Source: Aliikangiella maris (lineage in GTDB: Bacteria; Pseudomonadota; Gammaproteobacteria; Enterobacterales; Kangiellaceae). Taken from it: a DNA stretch of 64,000 nt. Under the pieces are notes generated by a model. The model ran no database searches and was not told the origin of the DNA. It saw nothing but the letters and a program-made list of their open reading frames with translations. This document shows positions 9,457 through 18,995 of this stretch, piece after piece. The position numbers were made by a program, and so were the translations under genes. The stretch spans positions 412,220-476,219 of the forward strand of contig NZ_JBFDAH010000001.1 in assembly GCF_040719265.1 (NCBI RefSeq), given 5' to 3'. Within the stretch, counting starts at the first letter, position 1. Each line of letters opens with the position of its first letter.

Positions 9457-10221
9457 TTAATTAATTAGCTTTAGCATAGATTTAAAGGCTTTCGGGTTTG
9501 CTGCTAATAACGAATTACTATTTTGATAATTAGGATTACCTGAAAAATCGGATACAATTCCACCAGCTTCAGTAACTAATAATGTGCCTGCGGCAATGTC
9601 CCATTCATTCAAACCAAACTCCCAAAAACCATCGAAGCGTCCGGCTGCGACGTAAGCTAAATCTAATGCAGCAGAACCACCACGTCGCATATCTGCGCAA
9701 TGAGGAAAAAGTTGATTGAAGATTCGATTATACTCAGCAAGTTTTTGCGGGTGACGAAATGGAAAACCAGTTGCTAGTAATGAATGTTCTAGCCCATTAG
9801 TTTGACTAACTCGAATGCGTTTATCATTTAACTGAGCACCACGACCTTTTACCGCAGTGAAAAGTTCTTCACGAATTGGATCATAAATAACCGCAACCTC
9901 TGAACGACCACGATATGTACAGGCTATTGATATACACCAATGAGGAACTTTACGAATATAGTTGGTTGTGCCGTCGATGGGATCAATAATCCAGCGATAC
10001 TCGCCTGAGCCGGAATGACCACTTTCTTCACCCAGAAAAGAATGATCTGGGTAAGCCTGGGCAATGGTGTCAATAATAAGCTTTTCAGCTGCCTCATCAA
10101 CATTAGTGACAAAGTCGTTTGAGGATTTACTCTGCACTGAGCGAATTTTATCTGCTTCACGAACGATGTAATCACCGGCTTTACGCGCAGCACGTACAGC
10201 AATAGTTAAAAATGCTTGCAT
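9457..10221 (-). CDS. suhB: SuhB, inositol-1-monophosphatase family / rRNA antitermination factor
   Basis: Mg-dependent phosphatase of the inositol monophosphatase family; E. coli SuhB also joins the rRNA antitermination complex. Motifs seen: GEESG, WIIDPIDGTTNYIRKVPHW (metal site) and NEWDIAAGTLLVTEAGG. The GTG at 10233 can be read as a start, but the ATG at 10221 has AGGTG 9 bases upstream, overlapping that GTG, and gives the expected family N-terminus MQAFLTIAVRAARKAG, so I chose it. suhB next to iscR is the usual gammaproteobacterial order, although trmJ, often between them, is missing. Confidence 0.93.
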   Translation of the reverse strand: MQAFLTIAVRAARKAGDYIVREADKIRSVQSKSSNDFVTNVDEAAEKLIIDTIAQAYPDHSFLGEESGHSGSGEYRWIIDPIDGTTNYIRKVPHWCISIACTYRGRSEVAVIYDPIREELFTAVKGRGAQLNDKRIRVSQTNGLEHSLLATGFPFRHPQKLAEYNRIFNQLFPHCADMRRGGSAALDLAYVAAGRFDGFWEFGLNEWDIAAGTLLVTEAGGIVSDFSGNPNYQNSNSLLAANPKAFKSMLKLIN

Positions 10222-10525
10222 TATTCTAGACACCTAAATTGTTTAATAGCGGAACAGCATGGCAAAGAGCTTATGCTCTGGGCTCTGTTGGGGCGCAAGT
10301 ATAGCTGAATTTAGTACGGGTTAAAACATTAATTCAAGAGAAATCTAGCAATATCTATTGGTCTTTATGGTACTGAATCATTAAAAATCTAAGTTTGATA
10401 TTGATAATAATCATTTGGTGTCGTCATCTATTGAAAAACATAACATTTTTAAGTTTTAATGGTGTATTCTCTAGGTCATAATTTGAGTTGATACAATATT
10501 AAAACCAACGAAAAAGGATATAGCG

Positions 10526-11038
10526 ATGAGCGCTTTGAATAAAACATTAAATATTGCCGTTTTAACTGTTTCAGACACGCGAACAATTGAGACAGATAAA
10601 TCTGGTGCTTACTTAAAGCAAGCAATTGTTGAAGCTGGACACCAAGTTTTCGATAGCCAGATTGTTAAAGATGATATTTATCAAATTCGGGCGGTGGTAT
10701 CACAATGGATTGCCGATCACGCGGTACAGGCGATTATTACCACAGGTGGAACGGGGTTTTATGGGCGCGACTCAACACCTGAGGCGGTTAAACCATTGTT
10801 TGATAAAAACATCGAAGGTTTTGGTGAACTGTTTCGTCACGTTTCGTACACCGAGATTGGCTCATCGACGATTCAAAGCAGAGCTGTTGGTGGTTTTGCA
10901 AATAACTCGGTTATCTTTTGTCTACCTGGGTCAACTGGGGCATGTAAAACTGGATGGAACAAAATTATTAGCGAACAGTTGAGCGCTGAATTTGGACCCT
11001 GCAACTTTGTGAAGTTAATTACTAGTGGGGAGCATTAA
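10526..11038 (+). CDS. moaB: MoaB, molybdenum cofactor biosynthesis protein B
   Basis: MoaB/Mog family protein involved in the molybdopterin pathway (adenylylation-type fold). The 170-residue protein shows the family signatures TVSDTR near the N-terminus, ITTGGTGFYGRDSTPEA and CLPGSTGACKTGWNKII. AAAGGAT 7 bases before the ATG is a good ribosome site. It is transcribed away from suhB. A weak FNR-like element lies about 120 bp upstream (see rejected list). The remaining Moco genes lie 13 kb further on, so moaB stands apart from them. Confidence 0.93.
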   Translation: MSALNKTLNIAVLTVSDTRTIETDKSGAYLKQAIVEAGHQVFDSQIVKDDIYQIRAVVSQWIADHAVQAIITTGGTGFYGRDSTPEAVKPLFDKNIEGFGELFRHVSYTEIGSSTIQSRAVGGFANNSVIFCLPGSTGACKTGWNKIISEQLSAEFGPCNFVKLITSGEH

Positions 11039-11213
11039 TTTCATAGTCGCATTTATCTTCTAAAACTGTCATGTTAATGAAATTTATCTGTATCTGATTT
11101 ATAAATAATAATAGGGATAAATAATAAGAATTCTTCATTAGGGACCGATTACTAAGAAATAAACATAAAAAAATAAAACAACGCATCGATTACCAAAGGT
11201 CATTAATAGAATT

Positions 11214-13025
11214 ATGAAACAACTTATTATTCTTGGGCTGGTTGCCAGCAGTATTATATCCCTATATCCAGAACGTGTTGTGGCTAAAGATTTATCTGTC
11301 ACTCAGTCCCATGAAACCTCACAACAACTCCATCAAATTTTTGAGCGAGAGTGGCAAGCTCGAGCAGCAAGAAATCCATTAAAACCAAATACAAAGAAAG
11401 AGCTATCTAAAAGTGATTTGCTTTTGATGGATGTTTCACCAGCAGCTTATGAAAAATGGGCTGAGCAATCTCGAGAGTTCCTGAAGCAATTAGAAGCCAT
11501 TGATTATCAAAAGCTCTCACAAGTTGACCAGATAAACTACCAGATTTTTTCTCGACAGTTAAATCATCGAATTGCAGAAATTACTTATAAAACCTATCAA
11601 ATTCCCTTTCTATCCGATTCAGGGTTCCATACAGAAATGATGAATTTGCACTTGCACAGTCAATTTAAAACGGTTGAGGACTATCAAGAATATATTCAAC
11701 TTTTAGCAAGTATTCCTGCATATTTTTCACAAAATATTGATAATATGAAAGCAGGTTTAAAGCGAAAATACTCTATGCCAAAAGTTGTTATGCAAGGATT
11801 TACTCAGGTAATTGAGTCTGTTTACAAATCTAAGTTAGAAACAAACAATTTATGGCAGCCCTTTACCGCTTTTCCTGCTCATTTTAGTCCATCTGAAAAA
11901 GCAAAACTAATTCAACAAGGGCGAGCGGTTTTAAATGATCTGGTATTTCCAGCTTTTAAAAAGCTGAAGGTATTTTTTGAAGATGAGTATATCCCAAACA
12001 CACGTCACTCGCTGGCTGCTTACGAACTACCGAATGGAAAAGCATACTATCAAATGCAAGTAGAGCACTTTTCTACATTGGAATTAACCGCAGATGAAAT
12101 TCACCAAATCGGTTTAGATGAGGTTGCTAGAATACGCGGTGAAATGGAAACCATAATTAAGCAATTAGAATTTAAAGGCGACTTTAAGGATTTTCTAGCT
12201 TACTTAAGAACGGAGCCAAAATTTTATGCCAAGACACCATTAGAGCTTATTAAACAAGCATCTTATCTAGCGAAAAAAATGGATGGTCAATTACCCAAGT
12301 TGTTTAAACGTCTTCCTCGCCAACCTTATACGGTTGAACCCGTGCCTGAGTCAATTGCACCTAAATATACAACTGGACGTTATATTCCTGCGCCATTAGA
12401 AAGTGAACGTTCGGGTGCTTATTGGGTCAATACTTATGCGCTTGATAAGCGACCTTTATACGTGCTAGAAGCATTAACATTACACGAAGCAGTACCTGGT
12501 CATCATTTGCAGGTTGCTTTAAATCGAGAGTTAGATAATTTGCCTGAATTCAGACGCCATTCATATATTTCTGCATTTGGTGAAGGGTGGGGGTTGTATA
12601 GTGAAAAACTGGGATTAGAAGTTGGTTTTTATCAGGATCCTTATAGTAATTTTGGTCGATTAACCTATGAAATGTGGCGAGCGGCAAGATTAGTTATTGA
12701 TACAGGAATTCATGCTAAAGGGTGGACGAGAGAGCAGTCAATTAAATTGCTCGCAGAAAATTCGGCACTATCAATGCTCAATATTACAACGGAAGTTGAT
12801 CGCTATATTAGCTGGCCTGGACAGGCCCTATCTTATAAATTGGGCGAGCTAAAAATACTGGCATTACGCTCAAAAGCTGAAGAGTCTTTGGGTCAACATT
12901 TTGATATTCGTGAATTTCACGATGAAATACTACGCTATGGCTCTTTGCCGCTCAAAGTTTTGGAAAGCCAAATTATGCGGTATATTGAGAGTAAACTAAC
13001 TGCAATTAATGCAGAAGGTGCATAG
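11214..13025 (+). CDS. DUF885 family putative metallopeptidase, exported
   Basis: Secreted or periplasmic protein of the DUF885 family, thought to be zinc-peptidase-like. Residues 1-24 look like a signal peptide (MKQLIILGLVASSIISLY, then polar sequence). The 603-residue length is usual. The metal-binding type motif HEAVPGHH lies at residues 424-431, followed by SAFGEGWGLYSEKLG, whose glutamate is a candidate third ligand. No clear ribosome-binding site precedes the ATG. Neighbours are unrelated and the substrate is unknown. Confidence 0.88.
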   Translation: MKQLIILGLVASSIISLYPERVVAKDLSVTQSHETSQQLHQIFEREWQARAARNPLKPNTKKELSKSDLLLMDVSPAAYEKWAEQSREFLKQLEAIDYQKLSQVDQINYQIFSRQLNHRIAEITYKTYQIPFLSDSGFHTEMMNLHLHSQFKTVEDYQEYIQLLASIPAYFSQNIDNMKAGLKRKYSMPKVVMQGFTQVIESVYKSKLETNNLWQPFTAFPAHFSPSEKAKLIQQGRAVLNDLVFPAFKKLKVFFEDEYIPNTRHSLAAYELPNGKAYYQMQVEHFSTLELTADEIHQIGLDEVARIRGEMETIIKQLEFKGDFKDFLAYLRTEPKFYAKTPLELIKQASYLAKKMDGQLPKLFKRLPRQPYTVEPVPESIAPKYTTGRYIPAPLESERSGAYWVNTYALDKRPLYVLEALTLHEAVPGHHLQVALNRELDNLPEFRRHSYISAFGEGWGLYSEKLGLEVGFYQDPYSNFGRLTYEMWRAARLVIDTGIHAKGWTREQSIKLLAENSALSMLNITTEVDRYISWPGQALSYKLGELKILALRSKAEESLGQHFDIREFHDEILRYGSLPLKVLESQIMRYIESKLTAINAEGA

Positions 13026-13184
13026 CTATCCAAAACGATCTTTAATGAAAGTGAGTTTATTAGACGTTACATCGAGTATTTTAAATAAACTGATTAATTC
13101 AGAATTAAAGATGAAAAATTTTAGGTGTTAATTGTAATTAATCTTAGGTGGGGTCTTTTATTAATTAAACGAAAAGTAACTGGG

Positions 13185-14510
13185 CTAAACCGCATTACTA
13201 AAAGGGACTAGCGTTGATAGCCAGTTTCCATTGCCGAAAAGCTTTTCATGGATTTCACTAGCATTAATGTCTGTGCTGGTACTTGGCAGACTTTGGCTAA
13301 TAAACAAAGGCACACCGTTATGATCAACCGGATCTTTAGCAAGATTAACGATTTTTGGCTTATCAAGGTGTATATTCATGTGGTCAGTAATAATGGCTAC
13401 TTTGGGTCTTAACCTAAAGTTCTCAGGTTGCTCTAGCACAACGGCAATTGCATTATTGGATAGTTTGACCAGGCTCCCTGTTGGATAAATGCCAATTGCT
13501 TGAATAAATGCTTCGACCAATTCCTTTTGAAATAATTCACCACGCACATTATACAAGTGAGAAATGGCTTCGACAGGTGTTAAAGCATCTGCTCCAGGAT
13601 AGGGATTAATTAATTGCTCGTAATATTCAGAAATCCCGGTAACTCTAGCTAAAAAAGGAATTCGATTACCAATAAGATTTCTAGGGTAGCCAGTACCATT
13701 GTTTCTTTCACAATATGCCGACAGTATATAATTAACCTGATGGGCTTGGGCAAATATTTTACTGGTTTCAGCCAATGTCAATTCAATGTGAGTCTGATAC
13801 TCTAATTCTTCATCTTTAGATTGTCTGCTATAGAGTAACTCTTTAGGTAATTGACATTTACCAATAGGTGCGAGTAATAATGCTGTACATATATCAATCA
13901 AGTCTTGTTTTGCTAATCCAAGATGACGAGCAAATATTAATCCCCATACTGCGCTGCGAACAGCTTGTTGATGTAGAGTCCGGTTATTTTCACCAATTCG
14001 GCACAGCCAAGCTAACGCATTTGGATTTTTGACAATACTTGAAACCATTTGCGATGAAACCTTTTGAGCTTCACGCATGTCAACATAGCCATGCTGAGTC
14101 ATATTGCGATACATCGATGACATTTGACCCATAATCTGATCATACATCACGCTAGCATTCTTAACTTCGCGTTTTAGACCCCGAGTGATGGTGTAGGTTT
14201 CTTTACGTGGTTTAAACTTGGCCTTTTCATTAATAAGTCTGAGGGTCTTGGCATCCAGATGAGGAGCATGACCATTTTTAGCTGGTGAAGTATTAGCTAA
14301 AAACAGTTTTGATGTGACATCGACTTTGCTTAAAAACTGATCGATATAAACGACTGAACAGTAATGAGTAAGTAGCTCAAGTTCTTCTTGCTTGGTTATA
14401 TAGAAGCCTTGAATTGGAAAGGGAGTTTGCACCCAAGGTACGTCCAGTCGAGATACATACATACCTATCTCGAGGTTTTGCACTGGGACTTCTTGGGTTG
14501 TTAAATGCAT
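13185..14510 (-). CDS. Degenerate HD-GYP domain protein with DUF3391
   Basis: Relative of cyclic-di-GMP phosphodiesterases. The N-terminal DUF3391 domain (about residues 1-75, EIGMYVSRLDVPW) is followed by a helical linker and an HD-GYP domain (about 150-400). The metal-binding residues are mostly lost: the first His is Gln182, the HD pair is Ala214-Pro215 (LLLAPIGK), the HHE motif is Tyr266-Cys267-Glu268, and the later Asp is Glu295. GTGYP itself (272-276) and His241 remain. Probably not a phosphodiesterase; it may act as a binding or signalling partner. It stands alone on the minus strand. Confidence 0.87.
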   Translation of the reverse strand: MHLTTQEVPVQNLEIGMYVSRLDVPWVQTPFPIQGFYITKQEELELLTHYCSVVYIDQFLSKVDVTSKLFLANTSPAKNGHAPHLDAKTLRLINEKAKFKPRKETYTITRGLKREVKNASVMYDQIMGQMSSMYRNMTQHGYVDMREAQKVSSQMVSSIVKNPNALAWLCRIGENNRTLHQQAVRSAVWGLIFARHLGLAKQDLIDICTALLLAPIGKCQLPKELLYSRQSKDEELEYQTHIELTLAETSKIFAQAHQVNYILSAYCERNNGTGYPRNLIGNRIPFLARVTGISEYYEQLINPYPGADALTPVEAISHLYNVRGELFQKELVEAFIQAIGIYPTGSLVKLSNNAIAVVLEQPENFRLRPKVAIITDHMNIHLDKPKIVNLAKDPVDHNGVPLFISQSLPSTSTDINASEIHEKLFGNGNWLSTLVPFSNAV

Positions 14511-15115
14511 TAAACGGGGCCTCTTATCACTACCTTTAGATTCTTCCCGGACAACAAATACATTCCGTATGACTTAGTTAATGCTACGTGAATCTAAAGT
14601 ATTTTACCGGAACAAGTTCACATTAATTAATGCTGTAATGTGTTTCATAACATTGTTTTAATCTGTTAACTCAAACTAATAGATGTTTGCGATATATAGC
14701 GTCAAACCTCCTGATTATTTTATTAATTTCTCTACTTTTATTTAAAAATTTTATAAGAAAAAATTTGCATCAACCAAATAATTGGACTAGGCATTTTATA
14801 AGTGCAGGCGGTCATTGTCGAATCAGATTTACTGGATAAGTATACGTGAGCATTGTTTGCTTATTCAATCTAATTTTAAAAAATCATTTATTAAATATGA
14901 ATTGATTAACTTGATATTGGAAACAAAGTTCGACGCAATTAACTGTTTGAACATAATAATTTTTAAATTAATGTCTTGTATTAATAACGCCAGCTAAGCA
15001 ACTAGATAATCGGTGAAAATAGGCATTTTGACCTTAAATTTATAGTGGTTATTGTTCGGGGTTTTAGTTGCTAGAATTATCTGAATATCGCCGTTTTAAA
15101 ATCAGGGTTTAAGGA
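14511..15115. other. 605-bp intergenic region without recognised gene
   Basis: AT-rich divergent region between the HD-GYP protein and the nnrS-like gene. It must hold both promoters. A 60-codon frame (14815-14997, TTG start) has no ribosome site and a composition of random AT-rich sequence. I see no RNA gene, terminator or convincing operator here. Confidence 0.6.
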
Positions 15116-16306
15116 ATGCCTACAAAAAACAATCAAAATTTTTTTATTCCCGTATTTAGATTACCTTTTCGTCCTTTCTTTCTCGCTGCTGGTATATTTT
15201 CCACACTTATTATTGCTTTATGGGGATTATATTGGAGTGGTAGTTTTATCTTGAAGCCTCAAGGCGGAATTATCTGGTGGCATGGTCATGAAATGCTATT
15301 TGGATTTTCTGGTGCAGTGTTAGTTGGTTTTTTATTGACAGCAGCTAAAAATTGGACCGGTTTGCCCGGCATGGGGGGATGGCCATTGGTAACACTTTTT
15401 CTATTCTGGGTCTGTGCTAGGGCTTCACTTTTTTTCCACCATGAAATAGCTTTGGTAACTGCGTGTATATTTGAAGCTGTGTTTTGGGGGTATGCCTGCT
15501 TAATCTATTCAATAATGATTATACGAACAAAACTCTGGACTAATATTGGTTTTTCAATTGTCTTAATTGGCATGGGGAGTTTTAGTATTTTAAGTATTTT
15601 ATCTACCATATCCGGTGAGCACTTAATCGATTATTTGCATACGGCTGTAGCATTTTTTATTTTAGTGATTACCGTAATTGGCGGACGAATTATTCCTTTC
15701 TTCACGGCTTCAGCAACAAAAACTGAAAAAGTAAAACCGAATCCTATCATAGAGTTAATGACAATTATTTTGTGTATTATTTTGCTCGCCTGGACGATTA
15801 TTTATGGATTAGCAAAAACTAACCAATTCTTAGGTACTGGCTTGCTTTTTCTGGTGTTGATGCAGATTATTCGTGTTGCACGTTGGCCGATTCGCTTATC
15901 CTTAAGAAACCCGATGCTTTGGTCACTTTATTTAGGCTATGGCGCACTAATTATGGGTTTGGCGTTGTTGGCGAGTTATCATTATGGATTTATCAACAAT
16001 GTATCAGCCGCTATTCATACGATTACACTAGGTACGATTGGATTAATGATTTTAACGATGATGAGCCGAGTCAGTATGGGGCACACTGGAAGAGCGATCA
16101 TCGCTTCTAACTTATTGGTGTTAGCATTTATACTCATATTTGTTGCAATGCTGATTCGTGTATTCATTCCTTTGTTTGGTTTTCAACAATATTTAATGCT
16201 GGCTTATGCGGTTTCTGCGGGACTTTGGGTAATTGCGTTTAGTATATGGCTGGTGAAATTTTTCCCCATATTAACTCGGGCTCGAACGGATGGCCTGCCA
16301 GGTTAG
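15116..16306 (+). CDS. nnrS: NnrS family membrane protein
   Basis: NnrS proteins are haem- and copper-containing inner-membrane proteins linked to protection during nitric oxide stress and denitrification. The 396-residue protein has about 12 hydrophobic segments and the family motif WWHGHEMLFGF near residues 53-63, plus the histidine in YLHTAVAFF. CAGGG lies about 9 bases before the ATG. No nitrate, nitrite or NO reductase genes occur in the window, so the trigger is unknown; Fnr is encoded 6.5 kb away. I found no convincing Fnr or NsrR site upstream. Confidence 0.88.
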   Translation: MPTKNNQNFFIPVFRLPFRPFFLAAGIFSTLIIALWGLYWSGSFILKPQGGIIWWHGHEMLFGFSGAVLVGFLLTAAKNWTGLPGMGGWPLVTLFLFWVCARASLFFHHEIALVTACIFEAVFWGYACLIYSIMIIRTKLWTNIGFSIVLIGMGSFSILSILSTISGEHLIDYLHTAVAFFILVITVIGGRIIPFFTASATKTEKVKPNPIIELMTIILCIILLAWTIIYGLAKTNQFLGTGLLFLVLMQIIRVARWPIRLSLRNPMLWSLYLGYGALIMGLALLASYHYGFINNVSAAIHTITLGTIGLMILTMMSRVSMGHTGRAIIASNLLVLAFILIFVAMLIRVFIPLFGFQQYLMLAYAVSAGLWVIAFSIWLVKFFPILTRARTDGLPG

Positions 16307-16390
16307 CATTCTTTTGCAATTTTAAAGTCTTTATTATAAACGGATTGTATATCGACTTTTTTAACCGTGGCAGGTTCAAAAAGGTGAGAA

Positions 16391-17374
16391 TTAAAGCGTG
16401 GCTATAAGTGTGGCCCGCTTGGGAGCTGGATATCCTTCGATGGTTTGATTAATATCATCAGGAGAGAGATATTCCTTGAGTGAATGAAAATGCATCCAAT
16501 CGGTAGAGCGCTGCTCTTCAAGTGATGTTTGATTAATATCTACCGTTCTAATATTTTTAAACCCGCTACGTGCAAGCCAAAGCTCTAATGCTTTAGCTGA
16601 TGGAATAAACCACACATTTCTCATTTGAGCATATCGATCAGTAGGAACTAACACTTGTTGTTCATCACCATCGATAACTAATGTTTCCAATACCAGTTCT
16701 CCGCCAGGACGAAGTTGTTGCTTTAGTTCGAGTAAATGATTGATTGGTGACTTGCGATGATATAGCACGCCCATTGAAAAAACGGTATCAAACCCATTAT
16801 TGGTAAAATCTTTTGGCATATCTTCGATGCCCAGAGGGAGTAAGTGAACCGGACATTCACCAATATATTTTTTTAAAATAGCAAACTGAGCTAAAAATTT
16901 TTGTGAAGGATCGATGCCTAATACAAATTGTGCTTTTTCTCCAAGCATCCGCCAACAATGATAACCATTGCCACAACCGACATCTAAAATTGTTCGATTT
17001 TTTAAAGGTGAAATATGTTTGATAACTCTGTCCCATTTCCAATCTGAACGCCACTCGGTGTTGATGTGAATGTCAAATAAATTGTAAGGACCTTTCCGCC
17101 AAGGATGAAATCTCTTTAACTTTTGAATAAAGTTGTCAGTTTCTAATTGACTTAGCTGTTGTAAGTCTTTTTGTGAGCCTATTGAAACCTGATCTTTCAA
17201 CTCGATGTTTTCAGTTTTTATCAAAGGAAGCTTTTCAATAATTTCTTCCCATTCCTGCCATTCGCCATGTGTGTATTGATTTAATCGTTGCTCAATTATC
17301 TGTTGAAAATAAGGTTGCCAATCAGCCAGGTCAGTTTGGTTAAGATCATGAAAAAAAGCAGGTAAATTAAGCAT
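16391..17374 (-). CDS. cmoB: CmoB, tRNA U34 carboxymethyltransferase
   Basis: Transfers the carboxymethyl group of carboxy-SAM to 5-hydroxyuridine at tRNA position 34, forming cmo5U. The 327-residue length agrees with the family. The SAM-fold motif ILDVGCGNGYHCWRML lies near residue 130, with VFSMGVLYHRKSP following. It follows cmoA by 18 bp, and TrhP, the enzyme family producing the hydroxyuridine substrate, is encoded at 29.3 kb, so the window holds the complete cmo5U route. Confidence 0.95.
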   Translation of the reverse strand: MLNLPAFFHDLNQTDLADWQPYFQQIIEQRLNQYTHGEWQEWEEIIEKLPLIKTENIELKDQVSIGSQKDLQQLSQLETDNFIQKLKRFHPWRKGPYNLFDIHINTEWRSDWKWDRVIKHISPLKNRTILDVGCGNGYHCWRMLGEKAQFVLGIDPSQKFLAQFAILKKYIGECPVHLLPLGIEDMPKDFTNNGFDTVFSMGVLYHRKSPINHLLELKQQLRPGGELVLETLVIDGDEQQVLVPTDRYAQMRNVWFIPSAKALELWLARSGFKNIRTVDINQTSLEEQRSTDWMHFHSLKEYLSPDDINQTIEGYPAPKRATLIATL

Positions 17375-17392
17375 AAAAACTCGAGTTAAATT

Positions 17393-18121
17393 TTATTTGA
17401 TAGCAATAATTGAAACAAAGTTAAACTGTTGAAACCAGCAGGTGGCACTAGAAAAACCAATCGATAATAAGCGTTCAATATGTTCGTTAAGAGACTCTGG
17501 AATGAGAATGTTTTCCAAGGCATTTCGCTTTTGGCTGATTTCTAAATCACTATAACCATTTTCTTTTTTAAATTCATGATGTAAATCGATGATTAAATTA
17601 TTGACCTCAGGTTGCTTGAAACTGACTTTTTCTGAAAGAATCAATGCGCCTTGATGATTTAAACTATTAAAAATATTGGTTAATAAATTAGAACGTTGTT
17701 CTACCGGAATAAATTGCAGCGTAAAATTTAATACAACCAAAGAGGCACAATTCATGGTAACTTGGGTGATATCCTGATGAACTAATTCAATCGGTGTTTT
17801 ATGTTTAAATGCATTAATATGCTGTTGGCAACGATTAAGCATTTCAATGGAATTATCAATTCCAATTATCTTGACGTTGTTGGCCAAATTGCCATTACTG
17901 ATGGCCAGACTTGCTGCTCCTAATGAACATCCTAAGTCATAACAATTTGAATTGTCAGTAATGAATCGGCTGGCGAATTTTTCGATGTGTTGAACGATGG
18001 TTGTATATCCAGGAACGGATCGTTTGATCATATCTGGAAAAACTTCAGCAACTTTTTCGTCGAACTGAAAGGGGAGCTGTTGCTGCGGTTTAGCAAATAA
18101 GTTATCTGATTTATCCGTCAT
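17393..18121 (-). CDS. cmoA: CmoA, carboxy-SAM synthase
   Basis: Makes carboxy-S-adenosylmethionine from SAM and prephenate for CmoB. The 242-residue protein has the N-terminal FDEKVAEVFPDMIKRSVPGY signature, the SAM-binding YDLGCSLGAASLAI, and SLVVLNFTLQFIP. Its ATG overlaps the last four bases of pepE (ATGA), which implies translational coupling; cmoB follows directly. Confidence 0.95.
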   Translation of the reverse strand: MTDKSDNLFAKPQQQLPFQFDEKVAEVFPDMIKRSVPGYTTIVQHIEKFASRFITDNSNCYDLGCSLGAASLAISNGNLANNVKIIGIDNSIEMLNRCQQHINAFKHKTPIELVHQDITQVTMNCASLVVLNFTLQFIPVEQRSNLLTNIFNSLNHQGALILSEKVSFKQPEVNNLIIDLHHEFKKENGYSDLEISQKRNALENILIPESLNEHIERLLSIGFSSATCWFQQFNFVSIIAIK

Positions 18122-18870
18122 ATTGTATCAAGAAGAAAGTTAATATTGGTGGTTGAAGTTATGAATGTTTTTGTTGCTTCTCCTGTAACAGAAGAAAAAA
18201 TGACACCTGCTTGAGAGCCGACATATTTCAACTGACTTCCTGACAGTTGCAATGCTGTACCCTCTGGAATGCCGACAACACGTTGCCCAGGATTAATCTC
18301 TAAAAATTCACGAATTCTCTGTTCCCGGGTTTCACCTTGATGTCCGTCGATGGTGACTTCAAGGTAATGTGGATTAATCTGAAAAGGGAGTAAATTAAGC
18401 GCATTAAAACTAGCTGGCTCAACGATTGGCATATCATTAGTTGTTCGAATCGTTGGGGCCGCAATGTTACTTCCTGCACTCCAACCAATATAAGGTTTTC
18501 CTGATTTAAGTTGCTCAGTGATAAGGGGAATCAATTCATGTTTATATAATTGGTTAACCAGCTCAAAGGTGTTACCTCCGCCAATAATTATGACATCAGC
18601 CTGTAAAATAGCGTCTTGGGGGGAGGTGTATTGATGAATTGACGACAGATTGTAGCCTAATTCGGCGAAAGGGCGTCTGGCTATTTCGAAGTATTCGTCA
18701 TAGCTAATGGTGACCCCAGCATAGGGTATAAACACCAGCTTTTTGTTTTGGTGATCTTTGTTGTCAGTAAAGCAAGATGCTAAATGAGATTGTATTAAAT
18801 CGACTGCATGTTGCAAAAATGCGGTTTCAGCAACTCGGGAGCTACTTAGTAATAACAGATTTAGCGACAT
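18118..18870 (-). CDS. pepE: PepE, dipeptidase E (peptidase S51)
   Basis: Cytosolic serine peptidase that splits Asp-X dipeptides. The nucleophile is Ser131 in GWSAGSN; the glycine-rich IIIGGGNTFEL precedes it at about 94-104, and NPHYLEV and GHQGETREQRI supply other family residues. The 250 residues are slightly longer than the usual 230. It is the first gene of the pepE-cmoA-cmoB unit and overlaps cmoA by four bases. Confidence 0.92.
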   Translation of the reverse strand: MSLNLLLLSSSRVAETAFLQHAVDLIQSHLASCFTDNKDHQNKKLVFIPYAGVTISYDEYFEIARRPFAELGYNLSSIHQYTSPQDAILQADVIIIGGGNTFELVNQLYKHELIPLITEQLKSGKPYIGWSAGSNIAAPTIRTTNDMPIVEPASFNALNLLPFQINPHYLEVTIDGHQGETREQRIREFLEINPGQRVVGIPEGTALQLSGSQLKYVGSQAGVIFSSVTGEATKTFITSTTNINFLLDTI

Positions 18871-18995
18871 TTGAACTAACTTTTCAATCAGGAAATGCCG
18901 CTATTTTAACTGATATATTCGCCTAGATTCCAGTAACAATCAATCAACATATTTTTCCTTACAACATTAATTCGAGATTTTATTACTTTAATTAA

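Noticed and set aside
10395..10408. Possible FNR box upstream of moaB (TTGAT-ATTG-ATAAT)
   Set aside because: Right half matches only three of five positions and no well-placed -10 follows; kept only as a weak hint.
14815..14997. 60-codon frame in the HD-GYP/nnrS gap
   Set aside because: TTG start, no ribosome site, composition of random AT-rich DNA, no recognisable motif.
15028..15042. TTGACCTTAAATTTA upstream of nnrS as an FNR/DNR site
   Set aside because: The second half-site does not match ATCAA or GTCAA.
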